Assembly: GCA_012799845.1 (NCBI GenBank)
Contig: JAAZKL010000308.1
Span: 1 to 9,630, forward strand
Source of the DNA: Clostridiaceae bacterium
Lineage (GTDB): Bacteria > Bacillota > Clostridia > Acetivibrionales > DTU013
Reading direction: 5' to 3'
DNA: 9,630 nucleotides
Shown piece by piece: positions 7,352-9,630 of the stretch. Each line of letters opens with the position of its first letter. Position 1 is the first letter of the stretch. The notes under the pieces were generated by a model that saw only the letters and a list, made by a program, of their open reading frames with translations, made no database searches and had not been told where the DNA came from. The position numbers and the translations under genes are program-made.

Positions 7352-9091
7352 TCACCAGTTTTTTGCATAGCGCTTGATTTTTCTGGTGGTGGTTTTTTCG
7401 AATTCTTCGTAGCGTATGTCAAAATCCTTGACATATTTGTACGTGACAAGGCTCTTGTTGACTTCTTTTACTTCCCTGCGTATGATTTCGCGCAATTCAT
7501 CTTCGGCAGGCTTTTGACCGCCGTATTCCGCTTCGATGACATCCATATCAGGCACGATCGTTGCCGAAACGACGATATCGCCGTAAACAGGATCATCTTT
7601 GCCGAACACGATGCATTCTTTGATATAGGGGCTCTTGTTCAGAAGTGTTTCGATTTCTTCAGGGTAAATGTTCTTGCCGTTCTTTGTGACGATGACATTC
7701 TTCTTTCTACCGGTGATATGGACGAAACCGTCACTGTCGATGAAGCCCAGGTCACCTGTATGGAACCACCCGTCCCTGATGACTTCTGCTGTGTTTTCGG
7801 GATCTTCGTAATATCCCATCATAACGTTTGGACCTTTGACAACGATTTCTCCAATGCCGTCGCTTCCGGCGCCGTCGATCCTGACTTCAATACCGGGCAG
7901 GGGCAGTCCGGCCGCATCGTCCTTGAAATCCACGTCCCTGTTCAGTGCTACGATGGGACTGCATTCGGTCAGCCCGTAACCCTGCACGAAATGGATGCCG
8001 AAGTCCCTGAATCCTTTTGCTACTTCCGGATCGATCCCTGCAGCGCCACTGATGAATATCCTGACATTGCCTCCGAAAACGTTGTGGATCGGAGCGAACA
8101 GCTTCCGCGTTATGTCTATGCCAAGCTTTTTCAGGAAGCCGCTGAGTTTCAGACCGAATTTGAGTTTTTTCAGCATTCCCGGATTTTTTGCGGCCTGGTC
8201 CCATATCCTCTTGTAGATGGATTCGTATATCAGCGGCACTCCGAGCATAACAGTGGCTTTGGACTCCTGCAGGTTTTTGGTAATATGCCTCAGACCCTCG
8301 CAATACGCGACTGCTGCTCCGCGGTAGAAGGGGCACAGGAAGCCGCATGTATTCTCATATGTGTGATGGAGGGGCAGGACTGAAAGGAATATGTCGTCGG
8401 GAACGATGTTCAGCATCGAGCTCATTGCCATGAGATTCTCCGCAATGTTCCTGTGGGAAAGCATTACTGCTTTTGATGTATCCGTTGTAGCTGAGGTGAA
8501 GAGAAGAATGCTGAATGCTTCGGGGTCTATCCGGGCATCTATGAAATCTCTGCAGCCCTCCGCCACTTTTTTTCTGACTCTTTCAATGAGTTCTTTCAAT
8601 TCTGTCAATTCGATTTGCTTATTGATATCCGGTCCATTTTTTTCTGCCGCATCGTCCATTGTTATGTAATGCTTTATAAAGTCGTTGCGATTTGCGATGC
8701 TCAGGACACTGTTCTTAAGATTATCTGAAAATATCACTGCATCAGCTTTCGACCTGATGAGAAGGTTTTCGATTTCATTTTCAGGCAGTTCCTTGTCCAG
8801 CGGAACCACGATCCCGGTTCCATTTACTACTGCCATATATGAAACAGCCCACTCGTACCGGTTTTCGCCGATTATGGCGATCCTTCCGCCTTTGAGCCCG
8901 AGGTCGATCAATGCTGTGCCAAGCGCATCAACATCAGCTTTGAACTGCTTGAACGTAACGGGTACGTATTTGTCGTTTCTTTTGGGTTTATACAAAAATG
9001 CTGTTCTGTCGGAATAAATCCCGACGCTGGTATCCATCATTTCTTTAATAGACCTGATCTTTCTGACTTCGTACAACGGAATATTCTTCAT
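7352..9091 (-). CDS. AMP-forming acyl-CoA synthetase-like protein (ANL superfamily) with altered P-loop
   Basis: Cytoplasmic adenylate-forming enzyme, 579 aa, expected to activate a carboxylate (probably fatty acid) as acyl-AMP and then acyl-CoA. N-terminal domain: the ATP P-loop at 199-208 reads TSATTDTSKA, followed by VMLSH, where the usual form is TSGTTGxPKG; two glycines and the proline are replaced. LPLHHTYE follows, then YGLTECSP with Tyr372-Glu376. Asp447 in HTGDLG and Arg462 in GRKKN mark the ATP ribose site and hinge, with NIYPEEIE after them. The C-terminal lysine is probably Lys571 in TTTRKIKR, eight residues before the end. Length and the LPLHHTYE motif resemble the long-chain (FadD/FACL) branch. 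ATG at 9091 has GAGGTGG with 4 nt spacing. It is the first gene of a two-gene unit with the S41 peptidase. Substrate not determinable. Confidence 0.9.
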   Translation of the reverse strand: MKNIPLYEVRKIRSIKEMMDTSVGIYSDRTAFLYKPKRNDKYVPVTFKQFKADVDALGTALIDLGLKGGRIAIIGENRYEWAVSYMAVVNGTGIVVPLDKELPENEIENLLIRSKADAVIFSDNLKNSVLSIANRNDFIKHYITMDDAAEKNGPDINKQIELTELKELIERVRKKVAEGCRDFIDARIDPEAFSILLFTSATTDTSKAVMLSHRNIAENLMAMSSMLNIVPDDIFLSVLPLHHTYENTCGFLCPFYRGAAVAYCEGLRHITKNLQESKATVMLGVPLIYESIYKRIWDQAAKNPGMLKKLKFGLKLSGFLKKLGIDITRKLFAPIHNVFGGNVRIFISGAAGIDPEVAKGFRDFGIHFVQGYGLTECSPIVALNRDVDFKDDAAGLPLPGIEVRIDGAGSDGIGEIVVKGPNVMMGYYEDPENTAEVIRDGWFHTGDLGFIDSDGFVHITGRKKNVIVTKNGKNIYPEEIETLLNKSPYIKECIVFGKDDPVYGDIVVSATIVPDMDVIEAEYGGQKPAEDELREIIRREVKEVNKSLVTYKYVKDFDIRYEEFEKTTTRKIKRYAKNW

Positions 9092-9158
9092 ATAACCACC
9101 TCGTATGGATTTGCATGCATCATATGCTATACTTATACATCTGATGGAGCATGTAACT

Positions 9159-9187
9159 ATTATATATCATTTGCTGTAAGTATAAAA
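9159..9187 (-). promoter_or_regulatory. Candidate promoter for the acyl-CoA synthetase / S41 peptidase unit
   Basis: On the minus strand an exact TATAAT lies at 9164-9159, preceded after 17 nt by the poor -35 match TTTTAT (9187-9182). The -10 is about 68 bp upstream of the ATG at 9091. The surrounding DNA is AT-rich, so the match has limited weight. Confidence 0.35.
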
Positions 9188-9250
9188 GAAAATAAGGAAA
9201 TTGTTGTACTAAGTACCGGATGGCCGGATGAATAACAACACCATTGAAGT

Positions 9251-9297
9251 CGAATATGAAAACCTGAAAACAAATATGAAAACCTGAAGACAAATAG
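9251..9297. repeat. Short 20-bp tandem repeat, two and a half copies
   Basis: AATATGAAAACCTGAAAACA at 9253 is followed by AATATGAAAACCTGAAGACA at 9273 and a partial AATAGAAAAC from 9293. It lies in the noncoding region between two minus-strand genes, just before a terminator hairpin. No function is evident. Confidence 0.7.
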
Positions 9298-9331
9298 AAA
9301 ACCCTCCCGTGTTTTGGCCCGGGAAGGTTTT
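9298..9331 (-). terminator. Rho-independent-type hairpin, probably ending the 9361-9630 gene
   Basis: AAAACCCTCCCG (9298-9309) and CGGGAAGGTTTT (9320-9331) pair over 12 bp with one mismatch around a 10-nt loop. Each strand ends in TTTT, so it could work in both directions. It lies about 30 bp downstream of the minus-strand stop at 9361, the usual place for that gene's terminator, and upstream of the promoter candidate for the next unit. Confidence 0.7.
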
Positions 9332-9360
9332 AGTGGCTAAAAGCCGGGGATTAGCGCGGA

Positions 9361-9630
9361 TCAATGCCAGAAATGGGTCGTTTCCACATTAATGTAGTAC
9401 CTGCCGTCAGCTTCCTTTTGGATGTATATGTAATCACAATATTCGCCGTCAACAGTTACCTCAATGCAGTATATATTGTCTGAGAATAATTCTGGTTCTC
9501 CGGCTGTGACACGATTGTACCAATCACCACCGAACCATTTATCTCTCTCATCCTTCATCACTTCCATCCGCTCTTCCACATAATCCTTCATATGCTGATT
9601 CTCGGATTGGAATTCATCATCGAAGAGCGC
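9361..9630 (-). CDS. Unrecognised protein, C-terminal fragment (5' end off window)
   Basis: The frame is open from the right edge to a TGA at 9363-9361, giving the last 89 codons. An internal ATG at 9591 exists, but the upstream residues (DDEFQSENQHMKDYVEERMEV) read like a continuing charged helix and there is no clear ribosome binding site, so the gene probably starts outside the window. The visible part is a charged amphipathic helix, then WFGGDWYNRV, then two or three beta-strand-like segments rich in Tyr and acidic residues (NIYCIEVTVDGEYCDYIYI, DGRYYINVETTHFWH). Two cysteines are present; no membrane segment is seen. It resembles a small alpha+beta domain, possibly a C-terminal beta-sheet module. 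I do not recognise the family. It is followed by a hairpin terminator. Confidence 0.65.
   Translation of the reverse strand, partial: ALFDDEFQSENQHMKDYVEERMEVMKDERDKWFGGDWYNRVTAGEPELFSDNIYCIEVTVDGEYCDYIYIQKEADGRYYINVETTHFWH

Noticed and set aside
7269..7355. GTG at 7355 as the start of the S41 peptidase, coupled by GTGA overlap to the upstream stop
   Set aside because: There is no purine-rich site before it, whereas the ATG at 7268 has GGGGAG 4 nt away. I kept it as a less likely alternative.
7514..8383. Long plus-strand frame of 289 codons opposite the acyl-CoA synthetase gene
   Set aside because: It is antisense to a clearly conserved coding frame and its translation has no recognisable motifs.

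Overview
The window looks like chromosomal DNA of an anaerobic Gram-positive bacterium, most likely a Clostridia-type Firmicute. The grounds are the protein families present (a cytoplasmic GH51 arabinofuranosidase, a Gram-positive-style RsmF with a PUA-like tail, an RsuA-type pseudouridine synthase, a membrane-anchored S41 peptidase), strong purine-rich ribosome binding sites such as GAGGTGG and GGGGAG, and moderate GC content. This placement is inference; no taxonomic marker gene is present.

Layout, left to right: (1) 1-1250, minus strand, the N-terminal 416 codons of a GH51 alpha-L-arabinofuranosidase running off the left edge, with a plausible promoter and a 16-bp perfect palindrome upstream. 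(2) 1251-1722, a divergent intergenic region largely filled by a degenerate 36-39 bp tandem array. (3) 1723-3159, plus strand, a J-like/TPR protein that lacks the HPD motif and ends in an acidic WDDDEYW-repeat tail. (4) 3160-3369, noncoding, but the repeat pattern of the preceding gene continues past its stop codon and then gives an 85-88 bp direct duplication. (5) 3370-5139, an RsmF-type rRNA m5C methyltransferase whose linker is inflated by two sets of 11-residue tandem repeats. (6) 5281-6024, an RsuA-family 16S rRNA pseudouridine synthase. (7) 6002-6279, five copies of a 16-20 bp REP-like motif in a 3-forward/2-reverse arrangement between convergent genes; the first copy supplies the last codons and stop of the rsuA gene. 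(8) 6318-7268 and 7352-9091, minus strand, a two-gene unit: an AMP-forming acyl-CoA synthetase-like protein followed by a PDZ-less, membrane-anchored S41 peptidase. (9) 9092-9360, a promoter candidate, a short 20-bp repeat and a hairpin terminator. (10) 9361-9630, minus strand, the C-terminal end of an unrecognised protein.

Functionally, the plus-strand genes include two ribosomal RNA modification enzymes next to a TPR protein of unknown role. The minus-strand pair joins fatty-acid or carboxylate activation with an extracytoplasmic peptidase. The arabinofuranosidase belongs to plant polysaccharide breakdown.

The most unusual aspect is repeat density. Between about 1395 and 4725 there are at least four unrelated tandem-repeat families (36-39 bp, 36-54 bp, 85-88 bp and 33 bp) in both coding and noncoding DNA, with coding units always a multiple of three. 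About 1.3 kb further on, across rsuA, lies the REP-like cluster. I see no clear defence system, CRISPR array, tRNA, rRNA or complete transposon.
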